Assembly: GCA_022820625.1 (NCBI GenBank)
Contig: JAJEFE010000047.1
Location: forward strand, 1 to 59,487
DNA: 59,487 bases
Direction of reading: 5' to 3'
From: Gammaproteobacteria bacterium
Lineage (GTDB): Bacteria; Pseudomonadota; Gammaproteobacteria; Steroidobacterales; Rariloculaceae
The notes beneath the pieces are model-generated. The model ran no database searches. It saw only the letters and a list, made by a program, of their open reading frames with translations, and was not told the DNA's origin. The translations under genes and the position numbers were made by a program. Every line of letters begins with the position of its first letter. Positions within the stretch are counted from its first letter, which is position 1. Positions 1 through 8,398 of the stretch are shown here, piece after piece.

Positions 1-57
1 AACCGGGTCGGCGCGCTGATGTACAAGGGACCGAAGAAAACGAAGAAGTTTTTTTGA
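1..57 (+). CDS. 3' tail of an unidentified gene (partial)
   Basis: An open frame enters from the left edge and stops at the TGA at 55-57, giving a Lys-rich C-terminus that ends PKKTKKFF. Only 18 codons are visible, so no family can be assigned. A basic tail is common in DNA-binding proteins and transposases, but that is only a guess. Confidence 0.25.
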   Translation, partial: NRVGALMYKGPKKTKKFF

Positions 58-397
58 GGAAGGTTTCCGAAGAAGACGCCGCCGAAAAAACGACAATTTC
101 AGACTGATGGAATTAGTGCACTTTCAGATTGTCGGTGACAGCCAGAGCATACAACCTGGACGGGCATCGGGTCACGCCGGCGTCAGGCTGAAGAGGCCCA
201 CCGCATTGGGGTCACTCCACTACGGTCCGCACCGTGCCTTCGATTCTCGGTTCATTGCGCGTGCATTCTCAAGCGACGTACACATATTTCTATATGGACT
301 TTGCATATATTAATATGTTATTTTAGGCATATGGTTCTACCAAGCGATCCGCGAGATTGCTCGCATCGTTCGATGCCGAACACCGGAGCCTTCCAAC
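58..397. other. intergenic stretch, AT-rich promoter-like segment
   Basis: No convincing gene lies here. The segment from about 275 to 335 is markedly AT-rich compared with its surroundings and contains the palindrome ATATTAATAT. It probably supplies the promoter of the cysteine-dioxygenase-like gene that starts at 398. Small reading frames in this stretch have arginine-rich, non-protein-like compositions and were not called. Confidence 0.4.
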
Positions 398-997
398 ATG
401 CATCCACACCTTGAGTCCTTTTGGTGGGCCTGCGCGGACGCTGTCGGCAGGTATTCGGGGCCATGCGATATCGTGCGTGCCCTGGCGCCTCAGATGCGCA
501 AGCTTCTCCAGGTGGCGCCGGAATTCCTCCAGCCGCGCCATCGTCAGGGTTGTCCCGATCAGTACACGCGTAACCCGATCTTCGCGGGAGAAGATGACGC
601 GCTGTCGTTATACGCACTGGTATGGGCGCCCGGGCAACGCACGCCCATTCACGACCACGGCACCTGGGGCGTGGTCGGTGTCCTGGAGGGTGTGCTCGAA
701 GAACAGTCGTTCGTACGGGTCGACGAGGGCGCGGCCACGCATCCGGACGAGGGGATCGAGCTGACGCCGGGTGGGTACGTGCTGCTACCTCCCGGGGCGG
801 TAGTTACGTTCTTGCCGGACCCCGACCACATTCATGAGACCGGCGTGCCCGCAAACTGCGGTCCGACTCTGAGCTTGCACTTGTACGGACGTTTCCTGAA
901 CGCCTTTCACGTCTATGACAAGGCAGCGGGGACCCGTCGGCTCGTCCAACAGGAGCATACGGAACTGGGCGACGACGAGACGCGACGCGTCGCATAA
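398..997 (+). CDS. cysteine dioxygenase-like cupin (thiol dioxygenase)
   Basis: A 199-residue single-domain cupin. The metal-site signature P-I-H-D-H-G-T-W (His85, His87) followed by a later His (His146 in IHETG) matches the 3-His iron centre of bacterial cysteine/3-mercaptopropionate dioxygenases. By family, it would oxidise a small thiol to a sulfinate in the cytoplasm, because no signal peptide is visible. The start at 398 places the protein in the usual 190-210 residue range. It stands alone, convergent with a broken minus-strand gene, and gives no operon clue to the substrate. Assignment to the thiol dioxygenase fold is fairly secure; the exact substrate is not. Confidence 0.75.
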   Translation: MHPHLESFWWACADAVGRYSGPCDIVRALAPQMRKLLQVAPEFLQPRHRQGCPDQYTRNPIFAGEDDALSLYALVWAPGQRTPIHDHGTWGVVGVLEGVLEEQSFVRVDEGAATHPDEGIELTPGGYVLLPPGAVVTFLPDPDHIHETGVPANCGPTLSLHLYGRFLNAFHVYDKAAGTRRLVQQEHTELGDDETRRVA

Positions 998-2163
998 GTA
1001 GCCGGGGGAGCCGGCATCCATTCAGCGGCAAGCGTCGCGCAACGCACGCTCGGACGACTGCCAGATGCCGTGTTTCGCCGTCGTCGGTCCAGGCAATGAC
1101 CGGAATCAGGGGCTCGTCGGCTCCTGGGCTCAACTTGAGCAGCGACGCCAGAAAGGCTGCCGCGACCGGAGAAACGTCTTCCCTGGACAGGCCGACGATC
1201 CAGTTGCGGGCATCGACCCACGCGCTGAGGTCCGCGATCAAGTCCTGGTGCAACTCCCTGATCTCGCCCAGGCATGCGTCATCCAGCCGCTCGACCTGGT
1301 CGTTGACGGACCGGCCAATGCGGTCCAGTTGTCGCCAGTGCGCGATAAAGCTAGCCAATTCCTCGGCACGTTCGCCGATACCTCGAACGAGATAAAGGAT
1401 GTGGCGCTGAGTTTTCGACATGCGCGTACCGGTAATGCCCAGGTTCCTCTTGATTCGCGACCTTGAATAGTCGCTCCAGGCGAACATCAGCTCCGAGATG
1501 TCGTGATTCGACGCTTTCGCAAGCCGGGCGAGGGCGTTGTCAGCCCATGGAAGCCGGCGCCAGGACTTCAGTTGCTCGTCTATGGCAACGCGGGCAATCG
1601 TTTCAACGTCATTAGCGGTGATTTCAAGTAGCTCCTTTCGCGATAATGTCAGCGCCGTGTTGATGGTTACAACGCTTTCGCCCGCATCAGGCGTGTCAAA
1701 CAGGACATTGACGATCTTGTTTCGCTCCGTCGCGCCGTCTGAAATGAGCCCGGCATCCTCCAGGCTTGCAAGGTATTCCCGCAACTCCTTCGGCGTGATG
1801 CTCTTGTCGGTGTAATTGAGTTGTACGGAAAAGGCGTCCGGCGCGTCGGATGAAGCGATGAAATGGAGGAGGCTGCCGACCTGCATCGACTGACTTTCGC
1901 CGAAAGCGGCATGTTCTTCGGAGACGTCGGCCTCGGCTTCGAACAGGTTGATCTGGCCGCCGATGCCGTGTTCTGCCCTGATTTGTGTGGACAGCGTGCG
2001 CCTGGAGGCGACTTCCCGCCCGAACAGGTTGAATGTCAGTCCGGAAGCGACCTTCCGCTGGAATGTGCGCTTGAAAACGCAGTCTTCCAGCGTGATGGTG
2101 GTAACCGTTCCGTTTGTGGGGGATGGTTTGGCAACGTACCCGATTTTTTTCTGGTCGAGTGGG
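804..2163 (-). pseudogene. 5'-truncated hypothetical gene cut by the RIT element
   Basis: A long minus-strand frame reads continuously from the edge of the RIT left repeat (about 2163) down past 1030. It encodes a charged, helical protein (IGYVAKPSPTNG, then FNLFGREVASRR, then LRLMR-type helices) that I do not recognise. Just upstream, the RIT repeat supplies an in-frame TAA. No start codon precedes the conserved-looking N-terminal part; the first Met is the one at 1886. The original start is therefore lost and the element insertion broke the gene. The 3' end is also doubtful: the open frame runs on to 804, nearly 200 bases into the convergent dioxygenase gene. A neighbouring frame gives a more natural stop near 1028, so a second frameshift is possible. 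Confidence 0.55.
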
Positions 2164-2168
2164 CGGGG

Positions 2169-2263
2169 TTATCCCGGAACACCGATTATTCCGGAATCGA
2201 TGTCTCGGGAGCCGACTGTGGCTGCAATCTCGGTCGCTAAATGCCGGAATAATCACAAACTGT
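2169..2263 (+). repeat. left terminal inverted repeat of RIT element
   Basis: Begins TTATCCCGGAAC and matches the reverse complement of 5470-5564 with one mismatch (position 2259 against 5474); the outer 90 bp are identical. Inside the repeat, ATTATTCCGG (2185-2194) and its complement CCGGAATAAT (2244-2253) form an inverted pair, which would suit binding by a recombinase dimer. Confidence 0.95.
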
Positions 2264-2309
2264 CTTTTCTTGCTGGCCTGTTTGCCAGCGTACGCAAAGG
2301 AGAAGACAG

Positions 2310-3559
2310 ATGTCCACAATCAACTACTTTCCCTCGGTAGCGGAGGGTTGGGATCGGTTGCATGCCGGCCCGCTTGGCTGCCATGTCGATGATTACGCCG
2401 ACTGGCTCGCCCATCAAGGATATGCGCGCGATACCGGGCGCCGGAAGCTTCGACTGGTCGGGCAGTTCAGTCACTGGATGGGGGATCGGCAGCTCGACCA
2501 TTCAGCCGTGGACGAGACGCAACTTGAACGGTTCCGCCACTCGCGGTCACGCCTCGGCAAGGACACCGCCACGGTCTCGTTGGACGGTCGGCAACTGTTG
2601 ACTTGGCTGCGGGACACCGCACGTCTGGCGCCGGTCCAACTCCAACCGCCACACGATGACCCTGTTACGGACACGATGCAGCGGTATGAACGCTTCCTTA
2701 TTAATGAACGCGGCGCGAGCCCGAACACGATACTGGCTTATCTGTCGACCGTCCGAGCCTTTCTCGGCGACTGTTTCGACGCCGGGAGCGAGGATATTGG
2801 ATCTCTGGATTCCAGTGACGTTAACCGGTTCATACGTCAGTCGTGCCGGACCCAATGCCCAGCGACGACACGGGTCCATCTTGCCGCCTGCGCAGCTTTG
2901 CGGGATATCTGTATCGATCTGGGGTTGTCGCTGCGGATATTGCCGACGGAATAGCCCGGGTCAGCACTTGGCGTCTGGCGAATTTGCCGGTGGCGCTGGC
3001 ACCGGACCAGGTCCGAGCGATGCTTGCGAGTTGCAACCGCGAAACGGCCACTGGCCGGCGCGATTACGGCGTTCTCATGTTGCTGGCGTTCCTTGGGTTG
3101 CGGGCTTGCGAGGTCGTCCGGCTGACGCTGGACGATATCGACTGGTCCAATGCCAGGATTACCGTGGCCGGAAAAGGCGGTCGGCACGACGTTTTGCCGC
3201 TGCCCCACCAAGTCGGCGCAGCTCTGGCCGCGTATCTGCGGAGTGGGCGGCCGAATTGTGTGACACGACGTGTATTTGTGCGCCGTTATGCCCCTGTTGA
3301 CGGCTTTCAGTCATCGGCCGCGATCGGGCATATCGTTCGTCGATCGCTTGCACGGGCGGGGGTGGAACGCTCGGGCAGGGGTGCGGCGCATCTGCTGCGC
3401 CATTCGCTGGCCACCGGGATGCTTCGCAACGGGGCCTCGCTTGAGGAGATCGGGCAGATCTTGCGACACCGCAGCCCTGACAGTACGCGCATCTACGCCA
3501 AGGTCGACCTCGACGCCCTTCGCCCCCTGGCGCCGACATGGCCGGGAGGTGCGGTATGA
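2310..3559 (+). pseudogene. ritA: RitA tyrosine recombinase, frameshifted
   Basis: First gene of the trio. An N-terminal SAM-like core-binding region (MSTINYFPSVAEG onward) is read in one frame from the ATG at 2310. From about 2880 the continuation, LRSFAGYLYRSG to the C-terminus, is in the -1 frame. The C-terminal half holds the catalytic set: Arg in FLGLRACEV, His-Leu-Leu-Arg-His (HLLRHSLA) and the Tyr in STRIYAKV. The span 2310-3559 is one base short of 417 codons, which is the size expected for an intact RitA, so a single-base loss near 2880-2893 is the simplest explanation. No slippery heptamer is visible, so I favour mutation over programmed frameshifting. The stop overlaps the ritB start. 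Confidence 0.75.
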
Positions 3560-4485
3560 CGTATCTTCAGACTCTGTGTGAACACTATCTTGCCGTGCGC
3601 CGCTCCCTGGGAGCCAAGCTCACCATGGCGGACTGGCTCCTGCGCCTGTTCATCGCGTTCCTCGCGCAGCACGAGGCGAAGTTCATCACTACGGCGCTGG
3701 CCCTGGAGTGGGCCACTCAGCCGGAGGGTGTCCAGATGGCTTGGCGGGCGCGCCGCCTGTCGGAAGTCCGTCAGTTCGCTCGCTACGCCCACTCGGTCGA
3801 CCCGCGCCACGAAGTCCCGCCTCAACGGCTCCTTCCGTATCAACGCCAACGCCCGCAGCCCTATATATACAGCGACGCCGAGGTCCTTGACCTGATTGGC
3901 GCCGCAGGCGACCTGTCAGGGCAACTGCGCCCGCGGACCTACTCGACAATACTGGGCCTGCTTTGGGTGACCGGAATGAGAAGCGGCGAATCGGTCCGCC
4001 TCGATCGCGACGACGTCGATCTCCGGCAGGGCGTGCTGATCATCCGCCAGAGCAAGTACGGCAAGTCACGCCTCAACCTGTGCCACGACTCAACCGTGCA
4101 GATCCTGAGCGACTACGCTGCCTTGCGGGATAGGCACTGCCCACATCCGCAATCGCCCGCCTTCTTTCTGAGCGAACGCGCGAGCCGGATCAACCCATCC
4201 ACCTTGCGTCGAACATTCCGCAACCTCTCGAGTCTGACCGGTCTGCGGGAGCCTCAGGACTCCCGCGGACCGCGACTTCACGACCTGCGCCACAGCTTCT
4301 CCGTAAGGACGCTGACCCGATGGTATCTCGATGGCGCTGACGTCGATCGCTACCTGCCACGGCTCTCCACCTGGCTCGGCCATGGCTGCATCGCCAGTAC
4401 CTACTGGTATCTCACCGCAGTTCCCGAACTCATGGCGCTTGCCGCCCGCCGCCTGGATGAGCGGCAAGGGGGGAATCGACCATGA
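3556..4485 (+). CDS. ritB: RitB tyrosine recombinase
   Basis: A 309-residue integrase of the phage/XerC-D class. Catalytic residues are visible in order: Arg in WVTGMRSGES, Lys in QSKYGKSR, HDLRHSFS, the GH of STWLGHG, and Tyr in STYWYL. The ATG at 3556 overlaps the ritA stop as ATGA and is preferred over upstream in-frame codons for that reason. It sits in the middle of the RIT operon. By family, it cooperates with the other two recombinases in moving the element. The frame is intact, so it may still be produced even though ritA is broken. Confidence 0.88.
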   Translation: MTYLQTLCEHYLAVRRSLGAKLTMADWLLRLFIAFLAQHEAKFITTALALEWATQPEGVQMAWRARRLSEVRQFARYAHSVDPRHEVPPQRLLPYQRQRPQPYIYSDAEVLDLIGAAGDLSGQLRPRTYSTILGLLWVTGMRSGESVRLDRDDVDLRQGVLIIRQSKYGKSRLNLCHDSTVQILSDYAALRDRHCPHPQSPAFFLSERASRINPSTLRRTFRNLSSLTGLREPQDSRGPRLHDLRHSFSVRTLTRWYLDGADVDRYLPRLSTWLGHGCIASTYWYLTAVPELMALAARRLDERQGGNRP

Positions 4486-5480
4486 GCGCGACCGCCGACT
4501 TTGCCAGACTTCTGGCCCTGTTCTTCTCCAAGTATCTCATGCAGCAGCGCCAGGTCAGTCCCCATACCATCGCCAGCTACCGAGATACGTTCCGGCTGTT
4601 GGTCAACCGCGCGAACCAGGTCCTCGGGAAGCCGCCGCAGGATCTGTCGTTCGAGGAAATCGACGCCGACTTCATTGGTGACTTCCTCGATCATCTCGAG
4701 CAAGAGCGGGGCAACGACGTCCGCACACGCAATGCGCGTCTGGCCGCCATCCGGTCTCTGTTCGCCTATGTCGCCCCGCATGAGCCGTGCCTTACGGGCC
4801 TGGCTCAGCGAGTTCTGGCCATACCGACCAAGCGCTATGTTCGCCGAGAGGTCGACTTCCTCAATCGAGAGGAGAGCGAGGCTCTGCTGCGGGCACCGGA
4901 TCGGACCGACTGGGTGGGACGACGCGACCACAGCCTGATATTGGTGGCGTTGCAGACCGGCATGCGCAGCTCGGAGATCATCACGCTGCGGCGCGAGGAT
5001 GTCCGCTTCGGTGACGGCGCTCATGTCCGCTGTCACGGCAAGGGCAGAAAAGAGCGCTGCATTCCGCTACGCCGGGACTCAGCCGCGGCTCTGCGCGCTT
5101 GGCTGAAGGAGCGTGGCGGCGCGCCCTATGACCCGGTATTCCCGAACCAGCGCGGCAAGCCGCTCACGCATGACAGTTTGGCCTATCTCTTGGCCCGGAA
5201 CCTGACAGTCGCTCGCACCGCGTGCCCGTCGCTCACACAAAAACGGGTTACGCCCCATACCCTGCGTCACAGCGCCGCCATGGAACTGCTTCACAACGGC
5301 GTTGACCGTGCAACCATCGCGTTGTGGCTTGGGCATGAATCCGTGGAAACTACATACATCTATCTGCACGCAGATCTGAAACTCAAGGAGCGGGCCATGG
5401 CCAGAACGACGCCTACGGACATACCAATGAGACGGTACGAACCCGAAGACCAAGTCTTGGCGTTCTTGAACAGCTTGTGA
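4482..5480 (+). CDS. ritC: RitC tyrosine recombinase
   Basis: A 332-residue XerC/D-like recombinase. The N-terminal core-binding domain (YLMQQRQVSPHTIASY, about residues 18-35) is followed by a catalytic domain with Arg in LQTGMRSSE, Lys in GKGRKER, HTLRHSAA, the GH of WLGHES, and Tyr in TTYIYLH. The ATG overlaps the ritB stop (ATGA), which indicates translational coupling. The stop lies inside the right terminal repeat, which is usual for the last gene of RIT elements. Confidence 0.9.
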   Translation: MSATADFARLLALFFSKYLMQQRQVSPHTIASYRDTFRLLVNRANQVLGKPPQDLSFEEIDADFIGDFLDHLEQERGNDVRTRNARLAAIRSLFAYVAPHEPCLTGLAQRVLAIPTKRYVRREVDFLNREESEALLRAPDRTDWVGRRDHSLILVALQTGMRSSEIITLRREDVRFGDGAHVRCHGKGRKERCIPLRRDSAAALRAWLKERGGAPYDPVFPNQRGKPLTHDSLAYLLARNLTVARTACPSLTQKRVTPHTLRHSAAMELLHNGVDRATIALWLGHESVETTYIYLHADLKLKERAMARTTPTDIPMRRYEPEDQVLAFLNSL

Positions 5481-5564
5481 TTATTCCGGCATTTAGCGAC
5501 CGAGATTGCAGCCACAGTCGGCTCCCGAGACATCGATTCCGGAATAATCGGTGTTCCGGGATAA
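5470..5564 (-). repeat. right terminal inverted repeat of RIT element
   Basis: Reverse complement of the left repeat, ending CCGGGATAA at 5564. It contains the last codons and stop of ritC. Directly outside it the sequence becomes IS66 transposase coding sequence in frame (TTT GCC GAG onward). Confidence 0.95.
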
Positions 5565-5828
5565 TTTGCCGAGCGCGCGCTGCGCGGCGCGGCCATCGGG
5601 CGCAAGCTGAGCTTCGGTTCGGACAGCAAGAAGGGCGCGCGGCTGACCGCCATCATGTACTCGGCGGTGCAGACGCTGGCGCTGAACGGCATCGATGTGC
5701 GCGGCTGGCTTCAGGAGTACCTCGGCGCCTGCGCGGCCAATGGCGGGCGGGCGCCGCCGGACCTGTCGCAGTGGTTGCCCTGGTCGATGAGCCCGCAGCG
5801 TCGGCGCACCCTGATGGGCAACGCGTGA
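5565..5828 (+). pseudogene. tnpC: IS66 transposase TnpC, C-terminal fragment
   Basis: The frame directly after the RIT repeat reads AERALRGAAIGRK, then SAVQTLALNGID and finally LPWSMSPQRRR before TGA at 5826-5828. This corresponds to the conserved C-terminal section of IS66 TnpC (the NAxERALRPxAxGRKN block, the SLxETxKLNG block and the LPW motif). Only about 86 residues remain out of roughly 500, so it cannot be active. The stop overlaps the GTG of the next gene. Confidence 0.85.
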
Positions 5829-6706
5829 GCGGCGATATCGAATGCCGTTACTACGGGCGCGACTTCACCGCGAAGGAGATGTCGGTGCTGCGCGCGCTGA
5901 TCGCGGAGACGCCGCCGCGCAACCGCTTCAATCTCTCCAAGGCGTTCTGCCGGCGCATCGGCTGGACCAAGCCCGACGGGGGGCTGAAGGACATGATGGC
6001 GCGCGTGACCATGCTGGCGATGCACAAGGACGGGCGGATCGCGCTGTCACTGCCGAAGTGGGGGCGCAACCCACCCGTGCCCATCGTGTTCGGTCCCGAC
6101 ACCGACGCGCCGCTGGAACCGCCGCCGCGGACGCTTAAGCAGGTGCGCCCGCTGCGGCTGCAAACCGTGCTCGGGGGCACCCCGCAGAGCAAGCAGTGGA
6201 ACGCGTACATCGCCCGCTACCACTACCTCGGCTACAAGACCCTGGTGAGGGCTCAGATGCGTTACACCGTGCACGACCGCCACGGCCGGCTGCTGGCCCT
6301 GCTCGGGTTCTCCACCGCGGCCAGGAAGCTGGCCCCGCGGGACCGGTTCATCGGCTGGACACCGGCGCTGCGGGAGAAGAACCTGCCGAAAGTCATCGAC
6401 AACGCCCGCTTCCTCATCCTGCCCTGGATCGAAATCCCCAACCTCGCTTCCCACGTCCTGTCCGCGGTCTGCCGCCAACAGATCCGGGACTGGACCGCGC
6501 GCTACAACACCACGCCCGTGCTGATCGAAACGTTCGTGGAAACGCCCCGCTTCATCGGCACGGCCTACCAGGCCTCCGGATGGACCCATGTGGGAACCAC
6601 CAAGGGACGTGGACGTTACGACCGGCACAAGAAGTACGACAAGCCGAAGAAGGCCGTCTGGTTGCGGCCCCTGCGAAAGGACTGGAAACGATCCTTGAAC
6701 CGCTGA
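5825..6706 (+). CDS. DUF4338 family protein, DruA-like, IS66 passenger
   Basis: A 293-residue protein with the DUF4338 pattern: YHYLGYK, then LLALLGFSTAARKLAPRD, FIGWT, a NLPKVIDNARFLILPW block, NLASHVLS, then LIETFVETPRFIGTAY and TKGRGRYDR near the end. DUF4338 is the domain of DruA from the Druantia anti-phage system, but close relatives travel with transposons, and the biochemical role is unknown. The GTG at 5825 overlaps the IS66 tnpC stop (GTGA), so the gene is translationally coupled to the transposase. This supports a passenger role in transposition or element maintenance over a stand-alone defence role. The open frame extends upstream through the RIT repeat, but that extension is spurious. 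Confidence 0.78.
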   Translation: MSGDIECRYYGRDFTAKEMSVLRALIAETPPRNRFNLSKAFCRRIGWTKPDGGLKDMMARVTMLAMHKDGRIALSLPKWGRNPPVPIVFGPDTDAPLEPPPRTLKQVRPLRLQTVLGGTPQSKQWNAYIARYHYLGYKTLVRAQMRYTVHDRHGRLLALLGFSTAARKLAPRDRFIGWTPALREKNLPKVIDNARFLILPWIEIPNLASHVLSAVCRQQIRDWTARYNTTPVLIETFVETPRFIGTAYQASGWTHVGTTKGRGRYDRHKKYDKPKKAVWLRPLRKDWKRSLNR

Positions 6707-6892
6707 TCCGCTGCAACGGGTCGACTACACTGCCCTGGCCGTGCGCGTCCCTGGAACGCGAGAACCGCCCTCCGGCATCTTGTCATCCCCACGGGACGGA
6801 ACGGTTACATTGCTGAAGCGACTCTGTTCCAGGCAGCCGACTTGACCATGGGGTTATCATGGGTCGCACGGAATCCATCCGGAGGGGACTTC

Positions 6893-7282
6893 ATGTTCAG
6901 TCGATTGCTCGCGGCCATCCTCTTTGGCTTGTTCGTGTCAGCGACGAATTACGCTGCGGCACATCACGCTTTCGCGGCCAATTACGAGATGGACAACGTA
7001 GGGACCGTGGAGGGCATCGTCGAGGAAGTGTTCTGGGCCAACCCCCACGTCCATTACTACATCCAGGTCACGAAGGAAGACGGAACCACCGAGCTCTGGG
7101 ATGGAGAGGCTGCGAATCTGAGTCTGCTGGCTGCACGGGGCTGGGACCGAAACACGATTCGCGTAGGCGATGCGATCCGCGTCACTGGCGCGCTGGGCCG
7201 GGACGGCATTCGCAGGATCCAGATGCGGCAGGTGGTTCGGGCGGACGGCAGCCCGCTGGTTCAGCCACCCGCGACGGAATAA
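6893..7282 (+). CDS. secreted DUF6152-type protein
   Basis: A 129-residue protein with a Sec signal peptide (MFSRLLAAILFGL to ..AAAHHAFA) and the hallmark start of the mature chain, HHAF..Y. It continues with GTVEGIVEEVFWANPHVHYYIQV, the V-x-x-V-x-W-x-NPH block typical of DUF6152. The ATG at 6893 has a GGAGGGG ribosome site 5 bases upstream, so it is preferred over the upstream codon at 6842. Function is unknown; the small beta-barrel-like domain is periplasmic. It is 6 bases ahead of its partner gene. Three further DUF6152 domains occur at 28989, 30117 and 32051. Confidence 0.75.
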   Translation: MFSRLLAAILFGLFVSATNYAAAHHAFAANYEMDNVGTVEGIVEEVFWANPHVHYYIQVTKEDGTTELWDGEAANLSLLAARGWDRNTIRVGDAIRVTGALGRDGIRRIQMRQVVRADGSPLVQPPATE

Positions 7283-7288
7283 CGCGCA

Positions 7289-8242
7289 ATGCACTGGAGA
7301 TTTCAAGCGGACGCCTTCCGCGCGTTCCTGACAAACGCCCTGCGATGCGCGCCCCTGCTGCTGTGTGCTGCCGCTTCTGCCCAGGACGCAGGCCTTACCG
7401 GCAAGTGGGTGCTTGCTCTCGACACGGGGAGCGTCACCGACTACGGAATCCTGGAGATCGCCGAAACAGAAGGGGAATGGCGGGTCTTCATCGATGGCGG
7501 TTCCGTGAACCTGCTGAGCCTGGACGAGAATCGAATCGTCTTCGACTTCGATTGGACGGACGGATTTGACCGACTGCACGTGACCGAGCTTTCCGGCGAG
7601 TTGCTGGGCGACCGAATGAGCGGCTCGATGAGCGAGGGCGGGGAGGAAACCGGAACTTGGACGGCGGAGCCGTGGTCCGGGCATCCGGACACCGGCGCCG
7701 ATCCGGCGCCGGTCGACATTTCGGGCGTCTGGAGCAGCGTTTCGCGAGGCACCCACAAGGATGCCTTCGATCTGACACCCACAGGTGCGGCGATCAACGA
7801 GACCTACGACTCGACGCTGGACGATCCGCACCTGCGATGCGTGTCCGGGGGCGTAATCTGGATGGACGGCCGCGAATTCCCGGAGAGGATCGAGGAAGCG
7901 TGGCTCCCCATGGGCTACTCCATCGGCCATTGGGAGGGTTCGACGCTGGTGATCGAGACACGGGGCATGAAGCCGACCGTGTGGGATGCAGCCGGCATGC
8001 CGGTATCGGCTGCGGCGGTGCTCACCGAGCGAAAGTATCTGGACGAGGCCGGCAGGCTGCACACCGCATATGAGCTCAACGATCCGGCCCACTTCGAGCG
8101 GCCGGTGTACCGCCACGCGTACAGGGAACCGGGCGCGGACACGGGATTCGACGGGTACGTCTGCGATCCTCACGCGTTCTACCGGAGTCTCGAGCTCGAG
8201 GGCAGACTCGAGGAGTATTGGCAGTCGCGAACCCGTTTCTGA
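7289..8242 (+). CDS. secreted hypothetical protein, partner of DUF6152 gene
   Basis: A 317-residue protein with a signal peptide (LLLCAAASAQD). The C-terminal half carries MGYSIGHWEGSTLVIETRG and a conserved RC near LRCVSGG. The same GYSIG-WEG-LVVET motif ends the two DUF6152 fusion proteins at 28989-29993 and 32051-33169. So this gene is the separate form of a domain that is fused to DUF6152 elsewhere in the window, and the two products probably work together in the periplasm. The biochemical role is not known. Confidence 0.6.
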   Translation: MHWRFQADAFRAFLTNALRCAPLLLCAAASAQDAGLTGKWVLALDTGSVTDYGILEIAETEGEWRVFIDGGSVNLLSLDENRIVFDFDWTDGFDRLHVTELSGELLGDRMSGSMSEGGEETGTWTAEPWSGHPDTGADPAPVDISGVWSSVSRGTHKDAFDLTPTGAAINETYDSTLDDPHLRCVSGGVIWMDGREFPERIEEAWLPMGYSIGHWEGSTLVIETRGMKPTVWDAAGMPVSAAAVLTERKYLDEAGRLHTAYELNDPAHFERPVYRHAYREPGADTGFDGYVCDPHAFYRSLELEGRLEEYWQSRTRF

Positions 8243-8398
8243 GAGTTGACGCCGGTTCCGATTGCTACCCTGAATTGACGCTGTGTCCGCTCTCCTGTCG
8301 TTGCAATCGAGTATGGCGCGGGCATTCTTGGCGACCGCCCGGATAGGTGGCATGATCGGGTCGTCCGTAGTGATTCCCTTGATGACGAGAGAAAATTG

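Larger units (their letters stand above)
2169..5564 (+). mobile_element. recombinase-in-trio (RIT) element
   Basis: A 3.4-kb unit bounded by near-perfect 95-bp inverted repeats (2169-2263 and 5470-5564). It encodes three tandem tyrosine recombinases that overlap by ATGA junctions at 3556-3559 and 4482-4485. This gene order, the overlapping stops and starts, and the long inverted termini containing shorter internal palindromes are the defining features of RIT elements. It carries no cargo gene. On one side lies a truncated unknown gene; on the other, the 3' part of an IS66 transposase. The two flanks are not halves of one gene, so either the site was rearranged after insertion or the element landed at a pre-existing junction. 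Confidence 0.9.
5565..6808 (+). mobile_element. IS66-family remnant with DUF4338 passenger gene
   Basis: The right part of an IS66-type element: the 3' end of tnpC, an overlapping passenger gene, and a probable right terminus at 6808, where ACGGTTAC reads GTAACCGT on the other strand, like the GTAA-CG ends of this family. The left part, including tnpA and tnpB, is missing and the RIT element sits in its place. The terminus call rests on the family end consensus only and on weak similarity to the left end at 57861. Confidence 0.6.

Noticed and set aside
2843..3559. Second half of ritA as an independent recombinase gene
   Set aside because: It begins with GTG inside the first half, lacks the core-binding domain, and joins the first half exactly by a one-base shift to family length. 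A frameshifted single gene is more likely.
5477..5824. N-terminal extension of the DUF4338 frame through the RIT repeat
   Set aside because: The extension translates terminal-repeat DNA and the antisense-like frame of tnpC. The GTG at 5825 overlapping the transposase stop explains the gene better.
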